DNA of 64,000 nucleotides from Prevotella heparinolytica. Its GTDB lineage: Bacteria > Bacteroidota > Bacteroidia > Bacteroidales > Bacteroidaceae. Shown in pieces: positions 37,525-46,328 of this stretch (positions are counted from its first letter, which is position 1; each line of letters begins with the position of its first letter). The stretch is from positions 248,001 through 312,000 of the forward strand of contig NZ_SLXB01000001.1 of assembly GCF_004342845.1 (NCBI RefSeq). Reading direction: 5' to 3'. The translations under genes and the position numbers were made by a program. The notes beneath the pieces were generated by a model. It was given only the letters and a program-made list of their open reading frames with translations. It had not been told where the DNA came from and made no database searches.

Positions 37525-38730
37525 ATGGATGATATGAATGTGACTGAATATTTAAAGGTCTGGGCAGACTCCTACAAGCACGACCTGACGGCCGATATCC
37601 TGCCTTTCTGGTTGGCCAACGGTCTCGACCGCAAGCATGGCGGTGTGTACACCTGTCTCGACCGCGAAGGACGGTTGATGGACAGCACCAAGTCGGTGTG
37701 GTTTCAAGGCCGCTTCGGTTTTGTGGCTGCTTATGCCTATAATCAGATGGAACGCAACCCTGAGTGGCTGGAAGCGTCGAAAAGTTGCATCGACTTCATC
37801 GAGGCTCATTGCGCCGATGCCGACGGACACATGTATTTCGAAGTGGCTGCCGACGGCACTCCGCTGCGCAAGCGTCGTTATGTGTTCTCCGAGTGCTTCG
37901 CGGCGATAGCCATGTCCGAGTATGCCATTGCCTCGGGCGACAAACGCTATGCCGAAAAGGCACTTGAGCTGTTCAAACGGATTCAGAGGTTCCTTGCTAC
38001 CCCCGGCTTTCTGGAACCCAAGTATCTGCCTGCTTTGCAAGCACGCGGACACTCCATCACCATGATTCTCATCAACACCGCTTCCCGCATCCGGGCAGCC
38101 ATTGACGACCCTGTACTTAACACACAGATAGACGAATCGCTCGACGCCATCCGCCGCTACTTCATCCATCCCGAATTCAAGGCATTGCTCGAAATGGTAG
38201 GCCCTGAAGGAGAATTCATCGATACCTGCAACGGCCGCCTGATAAACCCCGGCCACTGCATTGAAACGGCTTGGTTCATTCTGGAGGAGGCCCGGCACCG
38301 GGGGGGGGACAAGGATTTGACGGATATGGCCTTGCAAATTCTCGACTGGTCGTGGCAGTGGGGCTGGGACGAGCAATACGGTGGTATCATCAACTTCCGC
38401 GACTGCCGCAACCTGCCGGTGCAGGACTATTCGCAAGACATGAAATTCTGGTGGCCGCAGACCGAAGCCATCATAGCCACGCTCTATGCTTATCAGGCCA
38501 CGAAGGACGAGAAGTATCTGGCCATGCACAAGCAAATCAGCGACTGGACCTATGCGCACTTCCCCGACCGGGAGCACGGAGAGTGGTACGGCTATCTGCA
38601 TCGCGACGGCACGGTGGCGCAACCCGCCAAAGGCAATATCTTTAAAGGGCCTTTCCACATTCCCCGCATGATGATTCGCAGTTATTCGTTGTGTAATGAC
38701 ATCTGTAACGATATTTACCATGAAAAATAA
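37525..38730 (+). CDS. nanE: N-acylglucosamine 2-epimerase (AGE/renin-binding-protein type)
   Basis: 401 residues forming the (alpha/alpha)6 barrel of the AGE family: FWLANGLDRKHGGVYTCLD, VWFQGRFGFVAAYAY, RRYVFSECFAAIAMSEYA, NPGHCIETAWFILE, KFWWPQTEAI and GNIFKGPFHIPRMM, with the catalytic His residues inside the last motifs. It converts ManNAc directly to GlcNAc, the route used by Bacteroides instead of ManNAc-6-P epimerisation. A run of eight G at about 38302-38309 is in frame and intact. Its end overlaps the next gene by 11 bases. Confidence 0.93.
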   Translation: MDDMNVTEYLKVWADSYKHDLTADILPFWLANGLDRKHGGVYTCLDREGRLMDSTKSVWFQGRFGFVAAYAYNQMERNPEWLEASKSCIDFIEAHCADADGHMYFEVAADGTPLRKRRYVFSECFAAIAMSEYAIASGDKRYAEKALELFKRIQRFLATPGFLEPKYLPALQARGHSITMILINTASRIRAAIDDPVLNTQIDESLDAIRRYFIHPEFKALLEMVGPEGEFIDTCNGRLINPGHCIETAWFILEEARHRGGDKDLTDMALQILDWSWQWGWDEQYGGIINFRDCRNLPVQDYSQDMKFWWPQTEAIIATLYAYQATKDEKYLAMHKQISDWTYAHFPDREHGEWYGYLHRDGTVAQPAKGNIFKGPFHIPRMMIRSYSLCNDICNDIYHEK

Positions 38731-39496
38731 AAATCACTTGAACCTGTCCCTGGCTTCCTATGGCGAAGTCAGGGACTTGACGTACGATTTGGTCGTGCTG
38801 CCTTGGGGAGCCACCGAGCCTCACAATCTCCATCTGCCTTATCTGACCGATGCCATCTTGTCGCATGCCGTGGCGGTGGATGCCGCCGAGAAGGCTTTGC
38901 AGCAGTACGGAGTACGTTGCATGGTGTTGCCTCCCGTCACGTTGGGTTCTCAGAATCCGGGACAGCGAAACCTCAAGTTCTGCATCCATGCCCGCTATGA
39001 AACGCAAAAGGCTGTGCTCGCCGATACAGTGGCCTCGCTTCATGCGCAGGGCTTCCGCAAGCTTGTCCTCATCAACGGGCACGGTGGCAATAGCTTCAAG
39101 AACATGATTCGCGACTTGGCGGTGGACTATCCCGATTTTCTGATTGCGGTGAGCGACTGGTTTGCTGTGCTTCCTGCCAAAGACTATTTTGATAATCCCG
39201 GCGACCATGCCGACGAAATGGAAACTTCTGCCATGATGCATTATCATCCGGAGCTGGTAGACCTTTCCACAGCCGGTCCGGGACCTTACAGGCCGTTCTC
39301 TCTGCCTGCCTTGCGCCAGAAAGTAGCTTGGATGCCGCGCGACTGGAGCCGGGCGACCGAAGATACGGGCATCGGCGACCCGTCACTCTCCACAGCCGAG
39401 AAAGGCGAACGCTTTGCGCAAGCCGTTGCCGGCAAGTACGCCGAACTGTTCGCCCAGTTGGCTCGTGCACGCTTCCCGGAGGAGTTCTACGAATGA
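38720..39496 (+). CDS. Creatininase-family amidohydrolase in the sialic acid operon
   Basis: 258 residues from ATG 38720, chosen over the earlier in-frame ATG 38696 because it gives the usual start length before LPWGATEPHNLHLP. Metal ligands by family pattern are Glu33, His35, Asp44 and His121 in LINGHGGN, with a later Glu in HADEMETS. Relatives hydrolyse small cyclic or linear amides and include creatininase and Fe(II)-dependent formamide hydrolases. It overlaps the epimerase gene by 11 bases, so translation is coupled and a role in amino-sugar metabolism (for example de-N-acylation of a modified sialic acid or ManNAc analogue) is plausible but unproven. Confidence 0.88.
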   Translation: MKNKNHLNLSLASYGEVRDLTYDLVVLPWGATEPHNLHLPYLTDAILSHAVAVDAAEKALQQYGVRCMVLPPVTLGSQNPGQRNLKFCIHARYETQKAVLADTVASLHAQGFRKLVLINGHGGNSFKNMIRDLAVDYPDFLIAVSDWFAVLPAKDYFDNPGDHADEMETSAMMHYHPELVDLSTAGPGPYRPFSLPALRQKVAWMPRDWSRATEDTGIGDPSLSTAEKGERFAQAVAGKYAELFAQLARARFPEEFYE

Positions 39497-40860
39497 GGTT
39501 TTTTTAATCCAGTCAAATCAAATCTATAAACATTATCCTCTACGGGTATTTGCTCTAAAAAAGTAATCATGTAGATGGGGAGGTAAGTAACACGCTCCTT
39601 TACTTTTATATTTTCTTGGCAGAAAACAAAGGCATACGGAATATCGTACCCTTTATTGTCCATCACATTGGATAACGCATTATGCCGGGCATAATCCTTG
39701 CCTGACTTTACTTCTATAGGCAGTACATGATTGTCGTACTCTACCACAAAGTCAAGTTCGCCCTGCTTCTTGCTGTTGAAGTAGTACAAGGAGTGTTCTA
39801 CAGCAAAGCCGTGTGCGTAGAGTTCCTGCGCCACGAGATTCTCAAAAACGGAGCCGTAGTTGATATTGGAGTCCTTGCTGAGTAGTTTGGTCTGAATGTT
39901 TCCGCCATACATGGCTGCAAGAAGACCTACGTCGTTCAGAAGCAGTTTGAATAGATTGCGTTGCTTGCTCAATAGCAGTGGGATTTGCGGCTCTTCAAGA
40001 TTGTATGTCGGGATGGCCGCACCTGCGTTTTTCAACCACAGGAAACTATCCTCGTATTTGCTGAAGCGGGCTTTTTCGTTTAACTCCTTTAGGATGAAAC
40101 GCTTGTTCTTGGCATTCAGTTCCGAGGGTATGAGGTCATAAATCTCTTCTATCTGCAATTTGCGGTTGACATCATATTGTGTAATATCTCTCTTGTAAGT
40201 GCGGATGATGCCACGCTGTTCATCATACACCTTTTTTAGGTTGTTTGTGTCTAAGTATTTTTGGACGGCAGCAGGCATTCCACCTACAATAAGGAACAAA
40301 CGTACTGCTTCCAGCATTCGTTGATGGATAAAGTCATCGACAGGGCGTTTCTCTTCAAAGCATTCACGCAAATGGGCGATAACTTCATTGCCGATACCTA
40401 TGGCCTCAAAGAATTCCAGCAGGTCGAGGGGATACATCTCAATCTCATCCATATAGCCTACGGGTACACTTCGCAGGTTGTCGAGTTCCACGCCCAAAAG
40501 CGATCCGCTCATGACATATTTGTAGCTTCCTTCATCCACAAGGAACTTGATGGCGGTTACAATCTCCTTGCATTTCTGCACTTCGTCAAAGAATATCAGG
40601 GTCTTTCCAGGCATCAAAGGCTTGCGGGCGAAAGCAGAGAGGCGTAGAAGTAAGTCTTTTGCCCCTTTCTGTTCATTGAACAGTTCCACGGCTTCGGGTT
40701 GTTCTACAAAGTTTATTTCCACAACATTGTCGAAACACTCTTTCCCCACTTTACGGATCAAAAAAGTCTTGCCAACCTGTCTGGATCCTGTCACCAGCAA
40801 GGAACGTCTGTCGTTCAACAGAAAGTCGCGTATTTGTTCGTTAACTTTACGTTTTATCAT
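39487..40860 (-). CDS. AAA-type ATPase with DUF4143-like C-terminus
   Basis: 457 residues from ATG 40860. Walker A is GSRQVGKT at 25-32 and Walker B is TLIFFDEVQ. The C-terminal part contains YGSVFENLVAQELYAHG and the nuclease-like GELDFVVEYDNHVLPIEVKSGKDY, as in the large family of Bacteroides/archaeal ATPases of unknown role. The E-x-K-like motif recalls a PD-(D/E)xK fold. It overlaps the creatininase gene by 10 bases tail to tail and has no clear link to sugar use. Confidence 0.9.
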   Translation of the reverse strand: MIKRKVNEQIRDFLLNDRRSLLVTGSRQVGKTFLIRKVGKECFDNVVEINFVEQPEAVELFNEQKGAKDLLLRLSAFARKPLMPGKTLIFFDEVQKCKEIVTAIKFLVDEGSYKYVMSGSLLGVELDNLRSVPVGYMDEIEMYPLDLLEFFEAIGIGNEVIAHLRECFEEKRPVDDFIHQRMLEAVRLFLIVGGMPAAVQKYLDTNNLKKVYDEQRGIIRTYKRDITQYDVNRKLQIEEIYDLIPSELNAKNKRFILKELNEKARFSKYEDSFLWLKNAGAAIPTYNLEEPQIPLLLSKQRNLFKLLLNDVGLLAAMYGGNIQTKLLSKDSNINYGSVFENLVAQELYAHGFAVEHSLYYFNSKKQGELDFVVEYDNHVLPIEVKSGKDYARHNALSNVMDNKGYDIPYAFVFCQENIKVKERVTYLPIYMITFLEQIPVEDNVYRFDLTGLKKPHS

Positions 40861-41173
40861 AATTCGTTGTTTATTAGTTGATAAAGTCTGCACTTTTCGC
40901 CGATAAAGGTATGGCTTTTTCCTCAAATAAGCGAGAGGTCTTTAGAGAATTTACACTTTTCCAACGTGAATTCATTGTATATTTTACATTTTTTCCATCA
41001 TTAAAAGCGTTGAAATATTACACTTTTCCATTTTTTATACGTATGCTCTCACTGCTTATCACTTTTTGCTTTTAATATATGTAGGATGGTTTTCTTTTGA
41101 ATCTGTTTTAACAAGCTTGGAGGCATACGGGTGTTTACACATTGTTATATATGATCTGAATTATGTGAGATGC

Positions 41174-41206
41174 AAAAAAGAGTGTATCGTTTATTGCGAC
41201 ACACTC
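41174..41206 (-). terminator. Intrinsic terminator on the minus strand
   Basis: GAGTGTATCG (41180-41189) pairs with CGACACACTC (41197-41206) at 9 of 10 bases, and the A6 run at 41174-41179 reads as a U-tract on the minus strand. It would end transcripts coming from the two minus-strand genes at 41800-43732, leaving about 600 bases of 3' untranslated sequence. Confidence 0.7.
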
Positions 41207-41332
41207 TCATTATAAATAAATCCTTGTTCATAATATGCTCAAGTGTGATTCATGCCAAGTCCATATCTGCTCCTATACATGAACGGAAGATACAGAACCG
41301 GTATGAACTTGATTGTGGTGCAGGGTTATTGG

Positions 41333-41368
41333 TTAACGTCAGTTCGATATAACTTAACGTCAGTTCGA
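41333..41368 (+). repeat. Two direct copies of TTAACGTCAGTTCGA, period 21 bp
   Basis: Exact 15-base copies at 41333-41347 and 41354-41368. Confidence 0.75.
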
Positions 41369-41490
41369 GATAAGAAAAGTGTACTAAAAGTTGGTAATCT
41401 CACTTATTTATGGTTGAATATCGATAACTGTGTAAAACAAATCCTTTATCCCTGTCGATTGTAAAGATATTCTGTAAGGGCTATAATGCC

Positions 41491-41602
41491 ATCATCTTCG
41501 TTTTACCATCTTCGTACCATGTTCGTACCATGTTCGTATCAAGTTCGTATCATGTTCGTGTGGAGTTGCTCGCTATAGACACGAAGAAAATACGAAGATG
41601 AT
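41491..41602. repeat. Five 11-bp tandem units (ACCATGTTCGT type) flanked by inverted copies
   Basis: Five consecutive 11-base units occupy 41505-41559 with few changes (ACCATCTTCGT, ACCATGTTCGT twice, ATCAAGTTCGT, ATCATGTTCGT). ATCATCTTCG at 41491-41500 is repeated in inverse orientation near 41593-41602 (CGAAGATGAT), so the array sits inside a weak hairpin. The period is one helical turn, half that of the other arrays in the window. Confidence 0.8.
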
Positions 41603-41799
41603 AAGAGTGAGTGTCAACTTTTTTCAAAGGAAGGAGGGGCTTTTATCGGGTAATGTCTTTCCCGGAAATAAGAATAAACAGTTTCCTCTTGTCAGGGCTG
41701 ACAGCTTATAACCTGCTGCCAAAGAAGCCGTCCATGAATATTGACATTATTGACAAAAGCAGATTTATTGCATAAGAATTATATCGAATTCACGTTTGG

Positions 41800-42882
41800 T
41801 TAATAAAAATTTTGCGTTTCGTATATTTCTGATATGCTGAAAGACTTGCTATAAGTATAGCTCTGAATGGCGTTTATATCTGTGCTAGTTACAGTAACTG
41901 TGCACCAGCCATACTCATAGAAACGAATTGCTGCGAAAATATTGGGAAACTCTAAGAATGAAGCGTCGTCAGGATAAGGAAGCTCATATAGTTCGGCATT
42001 TCCAGATTCTATGGTCCAAGTAAATATACCATTGGGGTTGTTTGTTACGGCTTTTAATGTGAATTCTCCTGTACCCTGAAAGTACTTAAAAATTTCTATA
42101 TCTGTAACAATAGGGGCAATTGATGTAGTGACCGTTAAAGGGGGAATGTTTAAACTCTGACCAGTTGAGGTATGCACTACTGCTTTTACATTTCTTATTC
42201 CTGTTCCTGTAAATGCGACTTGAATCGTTTGGCTACCTTGCCCGCTGAGGATAGAGGCTCCAGGACTGACGCTCCAATTTACGGTAGCATTTGCAGGAAT
42301 ATTTGATAAAGTGTATTGTTTCGTTACAGTAGCTGTATTACTAGGTAGTTGAATGTTCTCTTCACCAGAAATACTCATGCTGAGTTTGTAATATTTTAGA
42401 TTATTAGAAGTGTAGGGGCAATCGTTGGGTCTATGTTTCATTAAGCATAAAGCCCCCCATTTAGAGATGAGATATCCTCCGTATGATACTATGGCTGAGT
42501 GATCATCGTCAGCGTAAGAAACTTTTGTAGCCTTTGAATCAGATAGGTAAGTCTGGGTATAGCTCCCATCTGTCATATAGATGTCGTCATTAGGTGAATT
42601 CATCCAATATTTGCTTCCTCCTTCGCTTACGCTCCACGCATAAGCATGACAATTGTAGGTTGTTGTAGCTTCATCTACATAGATGGCATTAGGGTATCTT
42701 CTTTGTAAATCTTGTCTTATTGCGATTTTTTGCGCATTTGTAAATTGTTCACCTATATTATATACTGTTACGGGAGATCCTTGAGGTGTATAAATTTGGG
42801 CAAACGAACTCTGGCTTAGCAGCATAATGAACAATGCAGCCATTCCGAGTATGATTCTGATATGAGTCTTATTATGTTTCAT
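41800..42882 (-). CDS. Secreted protein with Cys/His (CHAP/NlpC-like) domain and PKD-like C-terminus
   Basis: 360 residues with a signal peptide ending SSFAQ. Residues about 60-170 contain TTYNCHAYAW (Cys78), DDDHSAIVSYGGYLISKWG (His128) and CLMKH (His150). That order, Cys at a helix start and His in a hydrophobic strand, resembles papain-fold amidases of the CHAP/NlpC type, but I cannot assign a named family. From about 170 to 330 the sequence looks like PKD/Ig-type beta-domains (ATVNWSVSPGASILSGQGSQ). It follows a lipoprotein gene by 85 bases and both are AT-richer than the surrounding sugar genes. A secreted peptidase or amidase is possible. Confidence 0.75.
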   Translation of the reverse strand: MKHNKTHIRIILGMAALFIMLLSQSSFAQIYTPQGSPVTVYNIGEQFTNAQKIAIRQDLQRRYPNAIYVDEATTTYNCHAYAWSVSEGGSKYWMNSPNDDIYMTDGSYTQTYLSDSKATKVSYADDDHSAIVSYGGYLISKWGALCLMKHRPNDCPYTSNNLKYYKLSMSISGEENIQLPSNTATVTKQYTLSNIPANATVNWSVSPGASILSGQGSQTIQVAFTGTGIRNVKAVVHTSTGQSLNIPPLTVTTSIAPIVTDIEIFKYFQGTGEFTLKAVTNNPNGIFTWTIESGNAELYELPYPDDASFLEFPNIFAAIRFYEYGWCTVTVTSTDINAIQSYTYSKSFSISEIYETQNFY

Positions 42883-42967
42883 GGTAATTTGTAATAATGT
42901 TCCTTCTTATGGAAGGAGTGTGAAACTTGTTATGAAAAAATAATATCTTTAACTTGGGCGTAAAGCC

Positions 42968-43732
42968 TTAGTCTTGAATTAATATTCGACATTGTTGTTT
43001 AATGTCATTGAATTGTTTCATGTCTTGCAATACTCCTGTTGCAAGAAAATCGTTTAATGCAGGATTTGTACTTCTTGTCTGCCATTTATTGATGGAAGAC
43101 ATCTTTGCGCAAAGATATACCGATGCTGTGAGGTCATTCCATGCGAAATTCTGTTTTTGAGATTCTTTAAATTCTAAAGTCTGATATGCATATCTTGCAA
43201 TATCTTTTCTTATTGCGTCTGTCGCATTATGCAATATTTCATCAAAGGATATCAAATATTCGCAAAGGGCATAGTTCAATGTTATTTTCCCTTCTTCAGC
43301 CTTGGTTAGCTTAGAGAAATCTGTTTCTTTAAAGTTTTGTTCTTTTAAGAAGTTGAATGTGCAAAGACAATTATCTTCTCTACTCATCAGTTCTTGAAAC
43401 CCATTGAAGCGTGAGACTACAATCTTAAGCCCTGCCAAAGGTGTGTTGAAGGCATAGGCATCAAAGAGTAAGGGGTATTCCATGCAAATTTCTATCAATT
43501 CGTCGGTAGGAATATTAGGTAGGATGGCTTCAGGGATTTGACAGGCCGCAATTTTTTGGTCATAATTTTCAAAGTTTTCCCATTGTAGGACGGGAAATTG
43601 AAATGTGCGAGAGCCAGCAGTACATGCCTTTGACTCATTTTGGACAGGATTGTTTTCTGTTATAAGTGTGGAGTCCATACATCCGGTTATGATGCATGCA
43701 CAGAAAATAAGATAAAAGGTTTTCTGTTTCAT
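42968..43732 (-). CDS. Lipoprotein of unknown function
   Basis: 254 residues from ATG 43732, which gives MKQKTFYLIFCACIITGC with lipidation at Cys18. The mature part is mostly helical in appearance, with EICMEYPLLFDAYAFNTPLAG and VSRFNGFQELMSREDNC. I do not recognise the family. It is the first gene of a two-gene minus-strand unit with the secreted Cys/His protein, which suggests a functional pair such as enzyme and membrane partner or inhibitor. Confidence 0.8.
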   Translation of the reverse strand: MKQKTFYLIFCACIITGCMDSTLITENNPVQNESKACTAGSRTFQFPVLQWENFENYDQKIAACQIPEAILPNIPTDELIEICMEYPLLFDAYAFNTPLAGLKIVVSRFNGFQELMSREDNCLCTFNFLKEQNFKETDFSKLTKAEEGKITLNYALCEYLISFDEILHNATDAIRKDIARYAYQTLEFKESQKQNFAWNDLTASVYLCAKMSSINKWQTRSTNPALNDFLATGVLQDMKQFNDIKQQCRILIQD

Positions 43733-44085
43733 AATAATGTTAATTAAAGGTTTATACAATATTATATAGATTGGAATTCTATATCCTTTTAGAAATCCGT
43801 TGATTGGAATGCCCTTAAAAACAAATTATACACAAGAATTGTATATGCTATTGTCGATTATAGGTCAATAGACATATGCTTACTTTGGATAAAAACACCA
43901 TAAATACAACTTGTGTGTAAATATAGTTGATTAGATTGAAATATGCAAAAAAACACAGAAAAACTTGTGGATTTGGCAGGAACGGTATATTCCTTTAAAG
44001 GCTGATTATATAATAGGGGCTATTCTTAAGATTCCCCAGCCCCTGATATATCCCAGTCCTGTTCGCCTCGGCGTTATACCATGCT

Positions 44086-44144
44086 CAAGATGCCATCTTG
44101 AACAACACGAGACGCCATCTTGAGTAGCATAAGATGCCAACTTG
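44086..44144 (+). repeat. Three-copy palindromic array, core CAAGATGCCATCTTG, period about 22 bp
   Basis: The first copy (CAAGATGCCATCTTG at 44086-44100) is a perfect inverted repeat around one central C. Diverged copies follow at 44110-44124 and 44130-44144. The unit is unlike those of the other arrays. Confidence 0.8.
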
Positions 44145-44337
44145 TGCGCAGTAGGTATATTGCATTCGGAAGCAAAGCAACATGTACCTCTTTTCTTCGT
44201 ATCGTTTTCTCTGCTTTTCGGAAACCTTCTGTAAGGCCTTGGGGATGTTTTGCGTAGTTCAGAATCTACTGAATCTACCTCTTTCCCGTTTTGTTTTTAA
44301 TAATTCACCCAAACTTCCTATATTTTTTTATTTAATC

Positions 44338-44368
44338 TTTGAGATTCTCAATTTTTAAATTATATTTG
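44338..44368 (+). promoter_or_regulatory. Strong Bacteroides promoter for the NanO/NanU operon
   Basis: TTTG at 44338-44341, exactly 19 bases, then TATATTTG at 44361-44368: a full match to the Bacteroides primary-sigma consensus. Transcription should start near 44375, about 75 bases before the ATG. Confidence 0.8.
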
Positions 44369-44450
44369 CGGTGAAAATATAACCTTTATATTAAAGAATT
44401 TGTTTTATGGTTGCGCTTTAATAAATTGCCTTTTTAATAATATAAATGCT

Positions 44451-46328
44451 ATGGTGAAACAAGTGAAATCAGTTTGTACGCTGTTACTGGCATTGGCGAT
44501 GTCGTCGAGTGCGGTTTATGCAGCGGATGAAAGCAAAAGTGCCCATGCGCAGATAATGCAGCAGAGTGGTACTTGCAAGGGTGTGGTGGTCGATGCAACC
44601 GGTGAAACGGTAATCGGAGCGTCGGTGATAGTGAAAGGAACTACCAACGGTACGATTACCGGATTAGACGGTGATTTTACATTGGCAGGTGTAAAGAAAG
44701 GAGATGTGATTCAAATCTCTTTCGTGGGTTATGAAACGCAAGAGGTTGTTTGGAACGGAACTTCACTGAAGATTGTGTTGCATGATAATGCACAGGCACT
44801 TGAAGAGGTGGTTGTTACTGGTTATGGAGGTTCGCAGAAAAGAGCAGCTTTGACGACAGCTATTTCAAAAGTAGATAATAGTGTACTTAAAAACTCTGCA
44901 TTCAGCAATGCCGGTCAGGCACTGCAAGGTTCTGTGACGGGACTTCGTGTTATCAATACTTCCGGTCAACCCGGTACAACTCCGAATATGGTGTTGCGTG
45001 GTGGAGCAACTATCACAGGCAGTAATAATAATGCGTTGGTGATTGTCGATGGTATTGTGCGTAACAGTATGGCCGATGTGAATCCGCAAGACATAGAATC
45101 TATTCAGGTGCTGAAGGACGCTGCTTCTACGGCTATTTATGGTGCTCGTGCCAATGGCGGTGTAATCTTGATTGAAACGAAGAGCGGCAAGGAAGGCAAG
45201 GCTACCGTGACCTACAATTTCAAATATGGTAAGAACTATTCCCGCAAAGGATATGACTTTTTGAATGCCCACGATTATATTTATTACAATCGTTTGGGTA
45301 TGCGCAGAACCAATGAGGCGGTAAGTGCATATAACAGTAAAGGTTATAGTGTAGACGGGCAAATGGGATATGGTATTGGTAATACGAATTTCGATATACG
45401 CTATCTGACCGATGAAACCTCACATCTGCAAAATGAAGGATGGTCATTGATGGACGATCCTTATCACGACGGGAAGAAGATTTTATATAAAGACCATTCC
45501 GGTATTTTGGATGATGCGGTATTTAATAACAGTGCCACCACTCAAGAACATTACCTGAATATCTCGGGTGGAAATGATAAAGGTACATTTGCTGCCAGTT
45601 TCGGCTATTATGATGAAGACGGACAAGTGAAAAGTACCGGATTCAGACGTTTTAGTGGCAATTTAGTTGGTTCGTATAGAGTTTTACCTATTCTTTTGGT
45701 TAAGGCAAGTGCCAATTATATATGGTCTACTACTCCGCAAATCTATTCCAGCAACTACAATTTATTCTATCGTACTCGTTCGCAGCGTCCCACTTGGAAT
45801 CCGTATCGGGAAGATGGCTCACCGGCAAGCGGCTTTGGGTCGGCCGACGGTAATCCCCAATATTGGATTTCAAAGTTACAACGAGACAACAGTACCGCAC
45901 GCTATACTTTCAGCACGGGGTTTGCGCTTGATATTATCAAAAAACAGTTGGTGCTGAACGGGAATATCTCTTTACTGAATTATCAATATCAGAAAGAAAC
46001 ATTTAATAAGGCATACCAGCAACAGAATCAGGGTAGTCCCAATACTACCCGTTCATCAAGCGTCGAGATTGATAAATATAACCAACTGCAGATGAACACG
46101 ACTTTGAATTATACCAACCTGTTCAACGGTGTTCATGACGTGAACGTAATGTTGGGCGGTGAATATTATACCTATGACCGTTTTACATTGAAGGGAAGTG
46201 CGCATGGAGCACCCACTGATGATATAGCTACGATGAATGTTGCGTCGGAATACGATGGCATTTCTACGGAGAAAACGGCTTATCGCATTTTGTCCGCGTT
46301 CGGTCGTGCCGAATACAATTCAAAATGA
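44451..46328 (+). CDS. nanO: NanO-like SusC-family transporter, N-terminal part of a frameshifted gene
   Basis: 625 residues from ATG 44451 with signal peptide ending AVYAAD. It holds the carboxypeptidase-like domain (GVVVDATGETVIGASV), TonB-box region EEVVVTGYGGSQKR, plug (NNALVIVDGIV, GVILIETKSGK) and the first half of the barrel, then stops at TGA 46326-46328 after FGRAEYNSK. The remaining barrel continues in the -1 frame from 46325. One more A in the A4 run at 46322-46325 would restore NSKMKYLLALTGRYDG, the normal run of the family. The nan name rests on neighbours (NanU-like, sialidase, O-acetylesterase). Confidence 0.88.
   Translation: MVKQVKSVCTLLLALAMSSSAVYAADESKSAHAQIMQQSGTCKGVVVDATGETVIGASVIVKGTTNGTITGLDGDFTLAGVKKGDVIQISFVGYETQEVVWNGTSLKIVLHDNAQALEEVVVTGYGGSQKRAALTTAISKVDNSVLKNSAFSNAGQALQGSVTGLRVINTSGQPGTTPNMVLRGGATITGSNNNALVIVDGIVRNSMADVNPQDIESIQVLKDAASTAIYGARANGGVILIETKSGKEGKATVTYNFKYGKNYSRKGYDFLNAHDYIYYNRLGMRRTNEAVSAYNSKGYSVDGQMGYGIGNTNFDIRYLTDETSHLQNEGWSLMDDPYHDGKKILYKDHSGILDDAVFNNSATTQEHYLNISGGNDKGTFAASFGYYDEDGQVKSTGFRRFSGNLVGSYRVLPILLVKASANYIWSTTPQIYSSNYNLFYRTRSQRPTWNPYREDGSPASGFGSADGNPQYWISKLQRDNSTARYTFSTGFALDIIKKQLVLNGNISLLNYQYQKETFNKAYQQQNQGSPNTTRSSSVEIDKYNQLQMNTTLNYTNLFNGVHDVNVMLGGEYYTYDRFTLKGSAHGAPTDDIATMNVASEYDGISTEKTAYRILSAFGRAEYNSK

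Larger units (their letters stand above)
40861..41799. other. 939-base AT-rich region without a convincing gene
   Basis: It contains a minus-strand terminator (41174-41206), a two-copy repeat (41333-41368) and an 11-bp array within an inverted repeat (41491-41602). Small frames here have no domain, signal peptide or start context and are left out. Confidence 0.6.
43733..44450. other. 718-base AT-rich divergent region
   Basis: It separates the lipoprotein gene from the NanO-like gene. It holds a hairpin-forming AGGGGCT/AGCCCCT pair near 44016-44043, the repeat array at 44086-44144 and the strong promoter at 44338-44368. No gene is seen. Confidence 0.6.

Noticed and set aside
38302..38309. Frameshift at the G8 run in the epimerase gene
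   Set aside because: The frame is continuous through the run and all AGE motifs before and after it are in one frame, so the gene is intact as given.
41252..41464. Small plus-strand gene of about 70 residues
   Set aside because: It crosses the 21-bp repeat, has no start context or domain, and composition is like the non-coding surroundings.
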